Virus record (IMG/VR): IMGVR_UViG_3300038468_000020
Location: 1 to 46,179 of that record
DNA length: 46,179 nt
Source of the DNA: a virus
Reading direction: 5' to 3' (one strand)
Shown: in pieces, positions 45,977 through 46,179 of the stretch
Position numbering within the stretch: position 1 is the first letter of the stretch
Layout of the letters: every line of letters begins with the position of its first letter
Notes under the pieces: model-generated
What the model saw: only the letters and a program-made list of their open reading frames with translations
Told to the model about the DNA's origin: nothing
Databases searched by the model: none
Position numbers and translations under genes: made by a program

Positions 45977-46179
45977 ATGACGACAGCAGATCACGTCGGG
46001 CACGGAATCAGAGGAATACTCGGGGCCGGGGCAGACGAGGCTCCTGACGACGCTGCCCGCCGGGTGGTGCAGGAGCGCGAGGAGTGGCGCAAGTCCGCCG
46101 CGTCGTGGCAGAAAAAGTACGAGGCAGCCGTGGCCGAAGTGGCGCGGCTGAAAGCTGAGGTTGCCCACCTGCGCGAGGA
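45977..46179 (+). CDS. Coiled-coil hypothetical protein, 3' truncated by the window edge
   Basis: ATG 45977 follows CAAGGAGGATGAAGAG, a strong ribosome site. The sequence MTTADHVGHGIRGILGAGAD leads in frame into the coiled-coil protein that starts the window (GTG 12 corresponds to 46064). Merging the repeat gives a 252-residue protein. Only its first 67 codons are in this part. It directly follows the PAPS-reductase-like gene, and may belong to the same transcript. Function unknown. Confidence 0.82.
   Translation, partial: MTTADHVGHGIRGILGAGADEAPDDAARRVVQEREEWRKSAASWQKKYEAAVAEVARLKAEVAHLRE
46053..46179. repeat. Terminal overlap, right copy
   Basis: Identical to bases 1-127; see the left copy. 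It joins the last gene to the first. Confidence 0.93.

Noticed and set aside
1-46179. CRISPR array, insertion sequence, integrase or attachment site
   Set aside because: No regularly spaced identical repeats with unique spacers, no transposase or recombinase motifs, and no tRNA-like att core were found.

Overview
This window is almost certainly the whole genome of a tailed double-stranded DNA phage, assembled as a circle and cut at an arbitrary point. Bases 1-127 are repeated exactly at 46053-46179, so the unit length is 46,052 bp. The gene broken at the left edge (1-683) is completed by the start at 45977. Every convincing gene lies on the plus strand. Most stops and starts overlap as ATGA, GTGA, TGATG or TAATG. 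The DNA is GC-rich (roughly 60-65 % by eye), and several zero-to-weak Shine-Dalgarno starts are present. No integrase, excisionase, transposase, CI-type repressor or tRNA was seen, so a virulent life style is the simplest reading. An amidase endolysin, small membrane proteins resembling holin and spanins, and Sec-type signal peptides suggest a Gram-negative, high-GC (proteobacterium-like) host. This is inferred, not shown.

Layout. (1) 45977 through the junction to 12507 is an early/DNA-metabolism region: coiled-coil and zinc-binding small proteins, a radical SAM protein of the spore photoproduct lyase-like type, an MmcB-like PD-(D/E)XK nuclease, an HNH endonuclease with its own promoter, a Dam-like methyltransferase, an SF2 helicase, a 936-residue primase-helicase, a 273-bp AT-rich gap that could be an origin or control region, a small HTH protein, a TubC-like docking domain protein, a VRR-NUC nuclease and a sulfotransferase. 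(2) 12328-21353 is packaging and head: terminase small and large subunits, portal, Mu gpG-like and gpF-like proteins, scaffold and a Mu gpT-like major capsid protein followed by a strong hairpin. (3) 21439-24732 holds three consecutive secreted, cysteine-rich proteins and a membrane-anchored one. (4) 24729-26876 is a compressed lysis cassette inserted between head and tail genes. (5) 26880-38618 is connector and tail: a tail tube candidate, a G/GT pair joined by a very well-formed -1 frameshift signal, a short 549-residue tape measure (a siphovirus-like tail is implied), and tail-tip proteins.

(6) 38743-40254 holds two HTH proteins and three small genes, each of the latter preceded by the same repeated leader element. 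It also contains promoters, an intrinsic terminator and repeated hairpins. (7) 40417-44012 is a recombination module: SbcC-like ATPase, RecE/YqaJ-like exonuclease, Sak4-like annealing ATPase and an SSB-like protein with an acidic PF tail. (8) 44026-45955 holds small zinc-binding and membrane proteins, one small gene flanked by a 22-bp hairpin repeat, and a PAPS-reductase-family enzyme.

How it may work together: the sigma70-type promoters at 3996 and 10139 lie so close to their ATGs that both transcripts would be leaderless. The primase-helicase and the SSB-like protein share an SSB-type C-terminal tip and may use the same partners. The presence of both a sulfotransferase and a PAPS-reductase-like enzyme is the most provocative metabolic hint, but no link between them is proven. 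No gene-free stretch exceeds 300 bases; the longest is 9901-10173.
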